A stretch of DNA of 64,000 nt from Centrapalus pauciflorus (lineage: Eukaryota; Streptophyta; Magnoliopsida; Asterales; Asteraceae). Made by a program: the position numbers and the translations under genes. Location: contig JAANYP010002630.1 of assembly GCA_020465985.1 (NCBI GenBank), forward strand, positions 521,253-585,252, given 5' to 3'. Shown piece by piece: positions 49,628 to 61,842 of this stretch. Numbering within the stretch: the first letter of the stretch is position 1; each line of letters begins with the position of its first letter. Below the pieces are notes generated by a model, which ran no database searches, was not told where the DNA came from, and worked only from the letters and a program-made list of their open reading frames with translations.

Positions 49628-50404
49628 TAGGGGTGAGCAAAAGACGGTTTGGATCAGTTTTCTTTAAAAACCAAATCCAAACCAAAATTTTCGGTTTTTG
49701 GAATTTAGAAACCAAACCATTTGGTTTTTTCCGGTTTCGGTTTTCGGTTTTCCGGTTTGTACTTTGGTTTTTCGGTTTTTAAATTTAATCTTTTATATTT
49801 CTTAAAATTTTATTCTTCGTTCATAAAACCTATTAAATATTTGTAAGTTTAATAATAACAACTTTAATTAGTGCTTAAATTCAATAAAAAATAAGTTATA
49901 TGCTTAGAAAACAACACAAAACAAATGAAATCGTTATTAAAAGAGAAAAATAAGATGAAAGCCAATAATATAAAGAATGAATTACAAAAAAATTTCTCAA
50001 CAAAGTAACATCAAATTAATAATGTTTTAATATTTATACAACTATCGATTCGGTTTGGAGTTTTTCGGTTTTTGTGCATGACGAAACCGAAACCGAACAA
50101 AACTTTACGGTTTTTGAAAATTCATCATCCAAACCAAAGTCCAAACCAAACGCTTTGGGTTTTCGGTTTCGGGTTTTTTGGTTTTTCCTGTTTTGGTTTT
50201 GGTTTTTTTTGCCTATTTTTTTCGTATCAAAACGTTCTATTTTTTCATAATTTATTATAAGAATAGTTATCAACCTACATATTACGCGTATAATTTTTAA
50301 TAAATAATTGGTTACTTAAAATTAATATAAACTACTAATTAAAACATATAAATATTAATTATTATAAAAAAATACAAAAAGTAATATTGTTATTTGTCAT
50401 CCCT
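49628..50404. repeat. hAT-type MITE rich in CGGTTTTCGG words
   Basis: The left end TAGGGGTGAGCAAAA pairs imperfectly with the right end TTTGTCATCCCTA. The interior shows repeated AACCAAA / CGGTTTTTGG blocks on both sides of an A/T-rich centre. Non-coding. Confidence 0.55.
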
Positions 50405-51675
50405 ATCAATTAGACAGGCTTGATGTTGATGGTTCGTTCTCGTGCATTTGAGATGCCAGATCTATTCGTGAAATAGCATCAATGTTATGGTGTACCGAAG
50501 ACAACAATAACATTATCATGTTGTTATTGTTACACAAGAAATGTTTTCATAAAGTTTTCAAACTTAGTAAAATCTTGAACATCATATAAAAAATGTGATC
50601 CACAAAATATTTAATGAAAGATTTTTATAGAAACATTTTTGATACAATGAATTAATAAAAAAACTTCGAAAATAGTGAGGTGAAAATTTCGGTTCAATGG
50701 ATCAAAAGGGATAGTCTATTTACACCCCATGATGGGGTAGGAAAATGGTTAGGTTAACATTGAAAAGTTAAATGCTAATATCTGTTATTTTTCTATTGGC
50801 TAATTAATTATAAAGAACTGATTTCTAATAATATAGTAATAATGATAGGGTAGAAATAGACATTTATGAGGTGAGAATAGTAGGACCCGGATCAAAATAT
50901 CAAATGGGTAGGAAAGTCAAAATTAACTGTGGTAAAAAACTAAGATTGAACATAAATTTTTAAAAGAAATGAAAATACTAGAATATGATTAATTAAACAA
51001 ATTAGTTTTGAAAAAAAAATTCAATAATCTAAACTTTTAGTCATTTATGATCAACTAGTTTCATCCGTTTGTTTAAATGGGTCGGAATTGTAAAGTTTTA
51101 TATTTATTTATTACAATTTAAAATTAGATTAAGCAGGATTATTTTTTAATTAAAATACACGTGTACTTACGGGGCAGCTAGATACCGCGAACCTGTTTTA
51201 CAAGGTAGAGTAGCGGGCAGGACGGGCAGTCCCATTCGGGCAGGCAGGTCTCAAAAGCCACTGCACACGCCCAAAAAGTTGGTTCTACTTCTAATCCCTC
51301 TCATCAAAACACACACAAAAACACACTTTGCAGCAGAGAGAGAAAGATAAGAGATTTCTAGTGAGAGAAAGCAAAAACAGCAGATGAAAAGTTAGCAAAA
51401 GATCGTACTAAAAAAAGCGAAAATTTTGAAAATTTCTTTGTGTTCTTTCCTCATTTCGTCTCTCTTTTAAGATCAGGCTTTCAATTCTGATTCTGTCGGT
51501 GTTTTTCTGGCTCGTAATGGTGAAGATTTGAAGGAGTTTGGAGTTTCGAGATTAGGGTTTTGTGTTTTTCTTGTAATGTTGCATTTAGGTGTATTTTATT
51601 TGGATCTGAGAGATGATAGTTGAAGTGATATAATAATAGAATAGAATAGCAAAAAATCCGTCAAAAACATTGTGT
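50405..51675 (+). promoter_or_regulatory. SERK: SERK upstream region and probable long 5' UTR
   Basis: From about 51300 to the start codon the sequence has the CA/GA-rich, pyrimidine-patched look of a plant leader (CAGCAGAGAGAGAAAGA at about 51331) with no ATG-led long frame. A 5' UTR of about 350 nt is inferred, normal for SERK genes. No firm TATA box was identified. Further upstream there is only A/T-rich DNA. Confidence 0.45.
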
Positions 51676-54600
51676 ATGAATGTGATGGGGAGAGAAGTTG
51701 CGATATTGCTTGTGGTGTGTTTGATCATGGTGGTTCACCAATTGAAGCTCATTTATGCGAATCTGGAAGGTAGGTTCATGTTATGTTATCTTTATGTTTT
51801 GTTTGTTGAAAATTTCCTATTTTGGATTGTGATTTTGACTAATCTATTTTCTTTTTCAGTTTAGGGTTCTTTAGGCTGCTAAATTTAGCAATAGAGTCAA
51901 ATTGGTGGATAAATTGGTTGAATTTTTACACGTGATATGTATCATACTGTTGGATTGTGAGACTTTTGTATTGTACCATTTTGTTGACTTGTAGTTGGTA
52001 AAGTTAAATGTTCTAAACATCCTTGATGGAAATGTGATAGAGATTTAGAAACTAATATTCCAAAATTGGTGTTTAAATGGCAAAAGTGCTTGTTGTTTGT
52101 CATTTTTATGTACTTTTTTTAGCATAGTTAGATACCTTAGCATAATCTAGTGGCAAATTACTTGTACTTTGTTTCAGATTTTGGCCCAACAATTAGAGAA
52201 TGTGTATGGTTAGCACAATTGAATGATGATCTTTGATCGTATTACACAATTAGACAATCACACTTTTTATAGTAACTCATTTACTGCATCTCCAACCTTG
52301 AGTATTTTTAATCCTAAATAACCGGACAATCAGACTGATTATTGTTATTATCATTCACAATAATAAGTTTTAGAGGGTGTTTGGTTTTGCATTATGAACG
52401 AGATTATTAGCTTATTACGTTACAATAACGCAAATAATTGGTTCAAAGTGTTTGGATTGCATACATTAATAAGTGATTATTTGCGTTTAGAGTTAATCCT
52501 ACCACACTTTTTCATAAGTTAAAAAAATGTAGCTTATTTGCTTAATAAGTGATTATTTGACCATTTTACAAGTTAAAACGCAAATCCAAACACTTTAAAA
52601 ACTGATTATTTGATAATTACGATAGCATACAGCAGAAGCTCAACCAAACACTACATTTTTGGCAGCACTTTTGTTAATTATTAGTTTTCAAAACGCTACA
52701 GCACTTTTTCAAACGGAAATCCAAACACCCTCTAAATACATATCTAAACACACCCAGTTTCAGACTTGTCATCTCCATCTCTATGTCAAATACAGTATGC
52801 CCTCAAAGAAAATTATCGTGGCCAGTATCTTTGATTCGTCAACCTTTTATGGTATCAACGATAGCAGAAAGGTACCTGTTTTATGTAACAGAAATCCACT
52901 GGAAGTATCGATTATTGCATTTTTTAAGATATGAAAATTTATTGAATTTGAAGTTTATATTTCTTCTCAATCAATACTTGATAGAATACAGTGATTGTCT
53001 TCTAAGAAAATGAGTATAGTTAAAGTCATCAAGGTTGCATACTATGGTGTTGTTTTAAGAATACAAGACTCAAGTGGTGGAGATGAGTTTGAAGAGGTGG
53101 GGTGGTTATTTTAAGGAGTAAAGATGAACCAGAATGCACATCTTGGCACTCCATTTTTGGACTCATAATCTTGTCACTGCATACATACAATGTGTTTGCT
53201 ACAATCAGTCAGCCTCGTTTGTAATTATAGGAGTTATGAAAGCCGTATAACAAGGTAGCTACGATTTACTGATCAAAGTGCTTACGCAGGTGATGCTTTG
53301 CATAGCTTGAGGACTAACTTAGATGACCCAAATAGTGTGCTCCAGAGTTGGGACCCTACCCTTGTGAACCCGTGCACTTGGTTTCATGTGACCTGTAACA
53401 ATGATAATAGCGTTATACGAGTGTAAGTTTGCTTTCCTTTTACCCACTTTATGGTCAATGAGTAACAATGCTTCTTAACATCTCTTTGCACTGTAAATTT
53501 TCAGTGATCTCGGAAATGCAGCTCTATCTGGTACTTTGGTCCCACAGATTGGTCTGTTAAAGAATTTGCAGTACTTGTAAGTCATTTTCTAATATAATAC
53601 TTGTTCTCAGGTTGTTTTAAGTTTTCGGACTTTATATTTGCTATGTGTGGTTCTTTTGTTCAGGGAATTGTACAGCAATAACATAAGTGGTCCGATCCCT
53701 AGTGATCTTGGAAATTTGACGAATTTAGTTAGCTTAGATCTTTATCTCAACAGTTTCTCGGGACCCATTCCTGTCACATTAGGCAAGCTGTCGAAGTTGC
53801 GATTCCTGTATGTTTACTTACCTCGTTCTTAATTTGTATTCTTGTGTTCATGAGAAAAAGAATACGGTCTCTTGACTGCTGTTGTTTTTGTGAAATCTGT
53901 GAAAGGATAGCCGGCTTAACAATAACAGTTTGACTGGTCCAATCCCAATGCAATTGACTAACATCACTTCTTTGCAAGTGCTGTGAGTATTCTTCTTCCC
54001 CTCATAGCTTCTGCTTAATTTCTTCTTTGCAATTGACTAACATCGCTGTTTAATTTCCATTCTACCGTGTCATTCAGGGATCTATCAAACAATCAGCTTT
54101 CAGGATCGGTTCCAGATAACGGCTCGTTCTCACTGTTTACACCAATCAGGTTTGCTAATAAAAATGATATTATATTCATCGTTATTGACTACAGCTCCGG
54201 CTTCCGAGAATACAACTGATAAAGATTTACTTTCAATTTTTAGTTTCGCTAACAACCTGGATCTCTGTGGCCCGGTTACTGGACATCCTTGCCCTGGGTC
54301 TCCTCCGTTCTCTCCACCTCCACCGTTTGTGCCACCACCTCCAATTTCTATACCAGGTGATTTCCTATTTTCCTCAAATATTGTCTTTGATGTTTTTCCT
54401 GTAAGTATATTTAATATTTTAGGAATTCATCAATTGGTTTTAATGTTTTTTTTTTAATTTTTTTAGGCGGAAGCAGTGCAACTGGAGCCATAGCTGGAGG
54501 GGTGGCTGCCGGGGCCGCTCTACTGTTTGCTGCTCCTGCCATTGCATTTGCATGGTGGCGGCGTCGAAAACCCCAAGAATTTTTCTTTGATGTACCTGGT

Positions 54601-57600
54601 TAGTTACTTGGCTTGTGTATGCACAAATTGGTTATCATTTAGGGGTGGCATGTGGGACGATGGGTGGGTCAGGTAACGGGTCAAATAGATTTCGGTCAAA
54701 ACAGGAAATTTTTAGCGCATGTTATAACGGGTCTGTTGGATTTGGTTGACGTGCCAACGCTTTCTTGTTCATTTTTTAATTTTATAAATAATTTTACGAC
54801 AAAAGGTTGTTACCGGCAACCCCAACCGGACCCACACGGAACCTCCGAGAGCCCGAGACTAATGTGAATCCACTGTTTTTTTTGTCTCACGGAGTGTTTG
54901 TGGCTAGTGGACGGACCAAGGATCGAACACTTGACTTCAGAGCAATTTTATAAATAACTAATGCATAAAAAATGATTGCATAAGCTATATTATTAAAATA
55001 ATAATCAAAATTTTTTAAGGGGAATGCTATTTTATTAATCATGGTAAATGTTGCAAAAGATCTTAATTACATAAATCTATTTTCTTATTTTCATATTAAC
55101 GAGAATCATTAAATTTTTTATTATGGTGTACATTATGTTTAAAATTTTCAGTGGCAAACAATAAAGAATCTTTAATCATCTACCATAGCCCGGCTAACGG
55201 CTATGGTTAGCATTTCCTTTTTTGTCATTTTAGGCGACTTTCGACCCGTTTGACCCATAAGTATATAACCAATTGTTGGGTTTATGGGTTGAAATTGCCA
55301 CCAGTACATCTATGGTTTTTGTTCACTTTCTACATGTGTGTGCAGCTGAAGAGGATCCTGAAGTTCATTTGGGGCAGCTAAAACGGTTTTCTTTGCGAGA
55401 ATTACAAGTTGCAACCGATAGTTTTAGCAATAAAAACATATTGGGTAGAGGTGGGTTTGGGAAGGTATACAAAGGACGGTTAGCAGATGGGTCCCTTGTT
55501 GCCGTTAAACGATTAAAAGAAGAGCGTACACCTGGTGGAGAGCTCCAGTTTCAGACAGAAGTCGAGATGATCAGTATGGCAGTGCATCGTAATCTTCTTC
55601 GTCTAAGGGGTTTTTGTATGACCCCGACTGAGCGGTTGCTTGTTTATCCGTACATGGCTAATGGAAGTGTAGCCTCCTGTCTCAGAGGTAACATTGTACC
55701 TTACGCTATATTTTTTTTACATAAATATTGATTAAACGGAATTACACCAGAAACCTGCATTCGAAAAATAGGCGTTTGATTATAATTAGATGAAAAGGAG
55801 ATTATATATTGGGACTTGTTAGTTGTACAAAATTTATTAACAGTTAAAAGGGAAAATTATCAAGAAAGGTAATATAAAATTCCAAAATTGACAATAAAGG
55901 TAATGTAAAATTTTTTAGGCCAAGAAAGATAACGTAAAATTTAAATTTGACAAAAAAGGATACTGAAGACGAATTAAGAGAGTAAATTTTTAATTTTTTT
56001 ATGTTCCCTTTTTTGGTAAAAGAATAATATTTGATCATCTTTCTTGGCCTAAAATTTAAATCTGAACTTATGACTTTTATAAAATAAAATAAAATAAAAT
56101 AAAAGTAACTAGGTTAATGACATGTGTATAACTCTAAATAATTTTTAAAAGGTCCTTGTTACTTTTATTTTAAATAAAATAAAATAAAATAAAAGTAACA
56201 AGGACCTTTTAAAAATTATATAGAGTTATACACATGTCATTAACCTAGTTACTTTTATTTTATTTTATTTTATTTTATAAAAGTCATAAGTTCAGATTTT
56301 GCTCTATTGACTGTCCTTTCTTGGTCAAAATAGAATTCTACATTAGCTTTCTCGGCAAAAAAAATTACAATACCTTTATTGTAAAATTTTGTATTTTATA
56401 TTACATTTCTTGGTAATTTTCCCTTAATAAAAGTAATTTAAAAACTAATAGATAATATCAATCAAGTGAAAAGGATTTTGTATTGTTTTGAAAGTATGTT
56501 GCTTTTTGTCGCAATTTTGCTTCAAAGGATGATTATAATTTGTTATGCATGTTTGTAGAACGACCGCCAAATGAGCGGCCTCTAGATTGGCCAACCCGAA
56601 AACGAATTGCTTTGGGATCTGCTCGGGGACTGTCTTATTTGCACGATCATTGTGACCCGAAGATCATCCATCGTGATGTTAAAGCCGCAAATATCTTGTT
56701 GGACGAGGAGTTCGAGGCGGTTGTTGGGGATTTCGGTTTGGCTAAATTAATGGATTACAAAGATACACATGTTACTACTGCTGTACGTGGCACAATCGGT
56801 CATATTGCTCCAGAGTACCTCTCCACTGGAAAATCATCCGAGAAAACTGATGTTTTTGGGTATGGCATTATGCTTTTGGAACTTATAACAGGACAACGGG
56901 CATTTGATCTAGCTCGCCTTGCTAACGATGATGATGTCATGTTACTTGATTGGGTAAGCAGTTTGATTTTGTTCTACATTTAGTGTTAAAAGTATCTTTT
57001 TGACCATCCAACTTTCAGATTTGTCTCATTTAGCTAATAAATTATTTTTGATTTGTTTTAGCCACTGGACTTTAGTTGACAGTTCTACTTTAGAGAAAAT
57101 GAATAAAACTAATCAATACAAAATATGATGGTTTAGTGGCCAAATATATACAATTTTCAGTGGCTAAATCGGTACAAACAAAGTTTATTAGTTAAATGTG
57201 TACAAAAATAGTAGTTTAGTGGCTAAACCAGGAAATAGTTTAGCGGCTAAATGAGTAAAATTTGGAAAACCCTTTTTTTTTTAATCGATGATTAGTTGAT
57301 TACACATAATCTCATATACGTATTGCGAATTGTGTGATTTAGGTTAAAGGGCTTTTAAAAGAGCGGAAACTGGAAATGCTTGTGGACCCTGATCTAGAAG
57401 CGAATTACGTAGACTCAGAAGTCGAGCAGTTGATTCAGGTTGCGTTGCTGTGCACACAAGGGTCCCCGATGGACCGACCAAAGATGCTAGACGTCGTGAG
57501 AATGCTTGAAGGTGACGGGTTGGCAGAAAGATGGGACGAGTGGCAGAAAGTGGAAGTTCTCCGACAAGAGGTTGATCTTGCGCCACATCTGAATTCCGAT

Positions 57601-57657
57601 TGGATTGTTGATTCTACTGAGAATTTGCATGCCGTTGAATTGTCTGGTCCGAGGTAA
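51676..57657 (+). CDS. SERK: Somatic embryogenesis receptor kinase (SERK/BAK1-type LRR-RLK)
   Basis: Plasma-membrane co-receptor kinase that pairs with ligand-binding LRR receptors in brassinosteroid, immune and developmental signalling. Eleven exons, the standard SERK pattern: 51676-51769, 53290-53422, 53505-53576, 53664-53807, 53911-53982, 54078-54149, 54244-54356, 54467-54598, 55346-55687, 56559-56953, 57343-57657; GT-AG ends, 1884 nt, 627 aa. Domains: signal peptide 1 to about 29; paired-cysteine cap (CTWFHVTC); about five LRRs to residue 200, one per exon; Ser-Pro-rich SPP box (SPPFSPPPPFVPPPP) unique to SERKs; membrane segment about 237-262; RD kinase from about 300 with GRGGFGKV, VAVK, HRDVKAAN, DFGLAKL and APEY; C-terminal AVELSGPR. 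Closest in memory to SERK1/SERK2. All kinase residues are present. Introns 1, 8 and 9 carry MITEs. An ATG at 51685 is an alternative start. Confidence 0.97.
52372..52733. repeat. Intact MITE family B copy in SERK intron 1
   Basis: 362 bp with perfect 13-bp inverted ends AGAGGGTGTTTGG and CCAAACACCCTCT. The flanking bases (TTTT left, AAAT right) do not give an unambiguous target duplication; TA is possible. Same family as the LTR-split copy at 34312-36930. Confidence 0.9.
54640..55303. repeat. hAT-type MITE with internal insertion, SERK intron 8
   Basis: The left end TAGGGGTGGCA pairs with GCCACC on the right. GGGTCAGGTAACGGGTC on the left is mirrored by GACCCGTTTGACCC on the right. A separate piece at 54805-54945, containing GGATCGAACACTTGACTTC, looks like the complement of a pol III B box and may be an inverted SINE fragment. 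A non-coding intronic insertion. Confidence 0.6.
55848..56427. repeat. Large inverted-repeat element, SERK intron 9 (family C)
   Basis: Outer ends AAGGGAAAATTATCAAGAAA and TTTCTTGGTAATTTTCCCTT are inverted copies, and the inner GGCCAAGAAAG / CTTTCTCGG blocks also pair. The centre is the 236-bp palindrome at 56061-56296. A truncated relative lies at 5347-5580. Confidence 0.85.
56061..56296. repeat. Near-perfect 236-bp palindrome in SERK intron 9
   Basis: TCTGAACTTATGACTTTTAT at the left returns inverted as ATAAAAGTCATAAGTTCAGA at the right. The arms meet near 56178 with almost no loop and differ at only a few bases. (AAAAT)n runs are part of each arm. The nascent SERK transcript would form a very long hairpin here. 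Confidence 0.93.
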
Positions 57658-59269
57658 CACGAAGAAATGTTACTTCCTTCTTGAGGTGTTAGCGATATTT
57701 ATAATTTATTATTATGACTAGATTATCGTTTAAAGTCGGTTATGGTGTTGTTGGTGATGATGGTTAAATCTGTGCATATATGAGCTTGTATTCACTGTTC
57801 TGGTGGCTGCCATAATGTTTATGGATCATACGAAAGGATGGTTTTTGTCGATAATCTGAATTAGAAGGGTGTTTTGGTCATTTTACGGTTTAATCGAATC
57901 AAATCGACGAGTTTTGTATCATTTATTTGCGGATCGAGTTTGATCGGTTTGGGAGTGATTAAAGATGGTTTGAAGATTTTGGGTTTAATCTTGCATTCTA
58001 GCCCCATTAATAGATCAAGCTTTTATGGTGAAAAAAATGGTTGATACCAAATTATTGAATTCGTTTTGGTTCTTGGTCTATGATATTCAAAAAAAAAAAT
58101 TCTTGGTTTGGTCTAATGTTGTTTTATGATTTTTTTTTCATTGTAAAAGTCGAAAAAAATCAAAAGTTAAAAGATGTATTAAATGGTGCTGAAATTGATA
58201 AACCGGATTGGTTTTAAATCATTCAGTTTTCAGTCTACGATATTATAAAAAGCAGTTCTTGGTTTGCTCGATCAGGTCGATTCGGTTTTGGTTTTTTTTT
58301 GGTTTTTCTCATTGTAAAAGTGAACATTTCAGTCTGGTTTTTGCTTATAATTTTACCATTTTTTCGGTTCTTGTTTCGGTCTGGTTTTAAACAGTTGTAC
58401 ATATCTCTATATCATCCGATCGGGTTCCTAATTCAATTTTAAAAATTCTTTTTTCTGGTTTTCTATCTGGATTTTATTCCTAGATCTTAGTCTAGATCAA
58501 GATTCTCGATTAAATATACATATATTTTTTAATTTATATAGAAATAAAAAGGACAACACTTTATATTAACGGAAAATTTGATACACTTACTTGTAAAACT
58601 ACATAACTATGCATATATTCTTATATATTTTTTTTTAATGTTTAAAATAAAGAATTCATAGATAATAACTACGAACTAAATATCATTTTTTCCTCTTTAT
58701 GTATCATTTAATACAAAAATGGAAAAAATCCTAAAACTTAAAATCAATAAATATAGTATATTTTAATATTTCATATTTTAAAAAGTGATTTATTTTGCTC
58801 TATTTTCATTTTTAATGTTCTTGAAATAACGACGCTTTTGTTTGCTGATATAAAATTATATTAAAATGGTAGGAGAATAGCTTAAAATAGTAAATAACTT
58901 TTTTCTTTTTAATTATAGCAATGTCGTAAATTTTGTCCCGTAAAGAATCCAACTCTTTGTTTATTCCTGATTATAGCATTTAACCGGCAAATAACAAAAG
59001 TTAACCCGTAAAAAAAAGGGTTACATGGGTTTATTGTTTGAAATAACAACTTAGTTTTATTATTTTTCTTATCGTGACAATGCATTTTATTTTTTTACCA
59101 TTTGATATATTGTTTCAAATAACAACTTAACTTATGTTTAGCGGTTAAATGTTATAATTGAGAGTAAACCAAGAGTTAGATTCAATTATTTGAGATAAAA
59201 TTTAAGAAATTACTATGATAAAAAAGATTGGTTTGCTAGTTTGTGTAATTCCCCTGGAATAGATAGCAT
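57658..59269. other. SERK 3' flank and intergenic DNA
   Basis: The SERK 3' UTR probably extends to about 57850. The stretch 58000-58480 holds GGTTTTGGTCTGG-type degenerate hAT-MITE words. The rest is A/T-rich with no supported gene. Confidence 0.5.
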
Positions 59270-59581
59270 CGAAAACAGTATCTCACTTCACTTCTCAGCT
59301 CGCCCAACTGCCCTCGGATCTGCCGGCGCCGATCATCACTTTCAGGCGACGGTTCAATCCCTCCGACGGAAACCTCTTATATAGGAAGAGTTTTGTGTAT
59401 CAGGTAACCATCAAAACTCTAAATCTATTATCAATCCATGAATGGTTTCTGAATTTAGTAATTCGAAATGTGCACCTGTGAATTCTCGTTTATTATTTGA
59501 GCTTGAATTTCAACTTTTATTACTTGCGTAGGTTAATTTGAGCATTGACAATTGAAACCCTAAGTTAGGAGTATTGTGACC

Positions 59582-59901
59582 TAGGGCTGCAACGAACCGA
59601 GTTTTTATCTAGCTCAAGCTCGAACAAAGTTGCTTTAAAAAGGCTCTGTTTGAGTTTCTATGGTTTCGAGCTTTTCGAAGAATTTGAGTATATAACTTTG
59701 TATATCGAGTCGAGCTTTTACGAAGCAACTTATCAACTTGAGATTTTATTGAATTCCAGCTTGAGATGTAACATATTCACAATTTTCAAGCTGAGCTCGA
59801 GCTTAATTTGAGTACATCTCGAGTCAAGCTCGAGACTACATAACCTCGAGCTTGAGCCTACCCTAAAAGACTCGAACTTGACTCGACTTGTTTGCAGCGC
59901 C
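59582..59901. repeat. hAT-type MITE rich in CTCGAGCTTGAG words
   Basis: The left end AGGGCTGCAACGAACCGAGT corresponds to the inverted right end ACTCGACTTGTTTGCAGCGC. The interior is full of GAGCTCGAGC-type words, as in 27000-27717 and 62388-62842. It lies in the inferred leader intron. Confidence 0.65.
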
Positions 59902-60015
59902 ATGGTGATATGTGTATGTGGAAGTTGAAGTTAACACCTAAATCAAGATATTCTATTTGGATCTAACCTAGTAGAATCGTCTAGTATTATGTTACTTGTT
60001 TCAGTAATTGAGTAT

Positions 60016-60400
60016 GTTGAAATGGAATATTTGAATATTGATCAAGATTTAGGAACCAAATTATGAACCCTAAAAGTCTTTTTCTATTGGTTTTAATCTG
60101 CAAAATTATACGGTTATCGGGAAGTGGTTGCGATACTCATTATATTTAGGTTGCCAACAAAACTATGTTGAAATCGAATATTGAATATTGATCAGGATCT
60201 GGGAACCGAATTATGAACCCTAAAAGTCCTTTTCTATTTGTTTGAATCTGCAAAATCAAATATTGAATATTCATCAGGATTTAAGAACCGAATAATTATG
60301 AAGCCTAAGTAGTTTTCTATTTATTTTAATCTGCAAAATCATACTGTTAAAGTGGTTGCGATACTCATTATATTGACTTATTGAGGTTGCCAACGATCTA
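60016..60400. repeat. Imperfect tandem triplication in the leader intron
   Basis: Three copies of a block starting TGAATATTGATCA(A/G)GAT, followed by GAACC(A/G)AATTATGAACCCTA and TTTTAATCTGCAAAAT. The first and third copies also carry GTGGTTGCGATACTCATTAT and AGGTTGCCAAC, which the middle copy lacks. The unit is 80-150 bp. Confidence 0.8.
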
Positions 60401-60489
60401 TATGGTTACCACAAGTGCAGGAACTGTGCGTCTGTGCGTAGCACTTAAAGAGTCTTAAAGCAGTGGTCATAATCTTATCTCTCACCACC

Positions 60490-61842
60490 ATGGCCAAACC
60501 AGTTTGGCACAACCAGAGCTTCTTACTTATATCGACCATCATTCTTGTTGTTCGACTGTCTCTCCTCTCGGCAACAACGCAACAAGTACCCGATGATGAC
60601 TATGCTGAAACACCCATCACTCGCTTTCAACAATACCTTAGAATAAAGACCGCACACCCGGACCCAGACTACGCCACTGCGGTTTCCTTTCTCAAAGGCT
60701 TAGCCAAATCCATCCCCAACCTCGAAACCCGAACCCTCTACCTAACTACCCCGCAAAAACCTCTCCTTCTCGTCACTTTCCCTGGCATAAAGCCATCGCT
60801 ACCTTCCATCCTGTTTAATTCTCACCTTGATTCGGTCCCTGCTGAACCTTCTAAGTGGTTCCACCCTCCCTTCTCCGCGGTTAAAACTAATGACGGGAAG
60901 ATCTTTGCTCGAGGTGCTCAGGATGACAAATGCATCGCCATCCAGTACTTAGAAGCTATCAGAAACATCATTGCTAGAGACCCTGATTTTAAACCAATAC
61001 GAACAATTCATATATCTTATGTGCCCGATGAGGAAATCGGTGGGTTTGATGGCATGGCTAAGTTTGTGGAATCAAAGGAGTTCAAAGAACTTAATGTTGG
61101 GTTCTTTCTAGATGAGGGTCAGGCTTCGACTACTGATCAATATCGGGTTTTTTACGCGGATAGATCTCCTTGGCATCTTGTAATTAAAGCTATTGGTATG
61201 CCAGGACATGGTTCACGGATGTATGATAATAGTGCCATGGAGAATTTGATGAAGAGTGTTGAGGTTGTGTCAAAGTTTAGAGAAAATCAGTTTGATTTGG
61301 TTAAGGCTGGGGTGTTAGCAAACTCTGAGGTTGTTTCAGCGAATCCGGTTTATTTGAAAGCAGGTGTTCCTTCTGGTGACGGGAACTTTGCAATGAACAT
61401 GCAACCGTCCGAGGCAGAAGCTGGTTTTGATGTTCGGTTGCCACCAACTGTTGATCCATATCTGTTAAAGAAGCGAATCGCTGATGAATGGGCACCTGCA
61501 ACGAGGAACATGACTTATCATATCGTTGAGAAAGGACCGTTAAGAGATTACTTGGGACGACCTCTAATGACTGCTACAAATGATTCTAATCCATGGTGGA
61601 ATCTTTTCGTAGATGCTATCAAAGCTTGTGGTGCTGAACTTTCAAAGCCTGAGATACTATCTACGACCACAGATGCTAGATTCTTTAGACAACTTGGGAT
61701 CCCGACACTTGGTTTTTCTCCCATGAAGAACACACCGATTTTGCTACACGATCATAACGAGTTCTTGAAAGATAGAGTTTTTTTGGAGGGAATCAAGGTA
61801 TACGAATCGATTATCAAGTCACTGAGTTCCTTTGAGGGGTAG
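60490..61842 (+). CDS. Aminoacylase-1-like metallopeptidase (peptidase family M20A)
   Basis: Probable N-acyl-L-amino-acid amidohydrolase, releasing an amino acid from its N-acyl form with zinc. Single exon of 450 aa, near the usual 430-450. The ATG at 60490 (ACCACCATGGCC) is chosen for its context; the open frame upstream lacks an ATG. Residues about 8-27 (FLLISTIILVVRLSLLS) look like a signal peptide or anchor, pointing to the secretory route. Catalytic features: NSHLDSVP (metal His 112, Asp 114), GAQDDK (bridging Asp 145), VPDEEIGG (catalytic Glu 181, metal Glu 182), LDEG (about 208), MPGHGSRM (dimerisation-domain loop, about 237-244) and HDHNEF near the C-terminus (about 420). All expected ligands are present, so it should be active. 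Arabidopsis relatives are M20 family proteins; the true acyl substrate in plants is uncertain. Confidence 0.95.
   Translation: MAKPVWHNQSFLLISTIILVVRLSLLSATTQQVPDDDYAETPITRFQQYLRIKTAHPDPDYATAVSFLKGLAKSIPNLETRTLYLTTPQKPLLLVTFPGIKPSLPSILFNSHLDSVPAEPSKWFHPPFSAVKTNDGKIFARGAQDDKCIAIQYLEAIRNIIARDPDFKPIRTIHISYVPDEEIGGFDGMAKFVESKEFKELNVGFFLDEGQASTTDQYRVFYADRSPWHLVIKAIGMPGHGSRMYDNSAMENLMKSVEVVSKFRENQFDLVKAGVLANSEVVSANPVYLKAGVPSGDGNFAMNMQPSEAEAGFDVRLPPTVDPYLLKKRIADEWAPATRNMTYHIVEKGPLRDYLGRPLMTATNDSNPWWNLFVDAIKACGAELSKPEILSTTTDARFFRQLGIPTLGFSPMKNTPILLHDHNEFLKDRVFLEGIKVYESIIKSLSSFEG

Larger units (their letters stand above)
59270..60489 (+). promoter_or_regulatory. 5' UTR exon and leader intron of the aminoacylase gene
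   Basis: The GC-richer segment 59275-59403 ends at a donor (TATCAG|GTAACC). An acceptor (CACAAGTGCAG) ends at 60420, leaving 69 nt of leader before the ATG. The intron thus inferred (59404-60420) holds a MITE (59582-59901) and a tandem repeat block (60016-60400). A leader intron ahead of an intronless CDS is a common plant arrangement. Not verified by transcripts. Confidence 0.55.

Noticed and set aside
54805..54945. Second SINE, inverted, in SERK intron 8
   Set aside because: A B-box-like complement is visible, but no A box at the proper distance and no target duplication, so it is only mentioned within the MITE entry.
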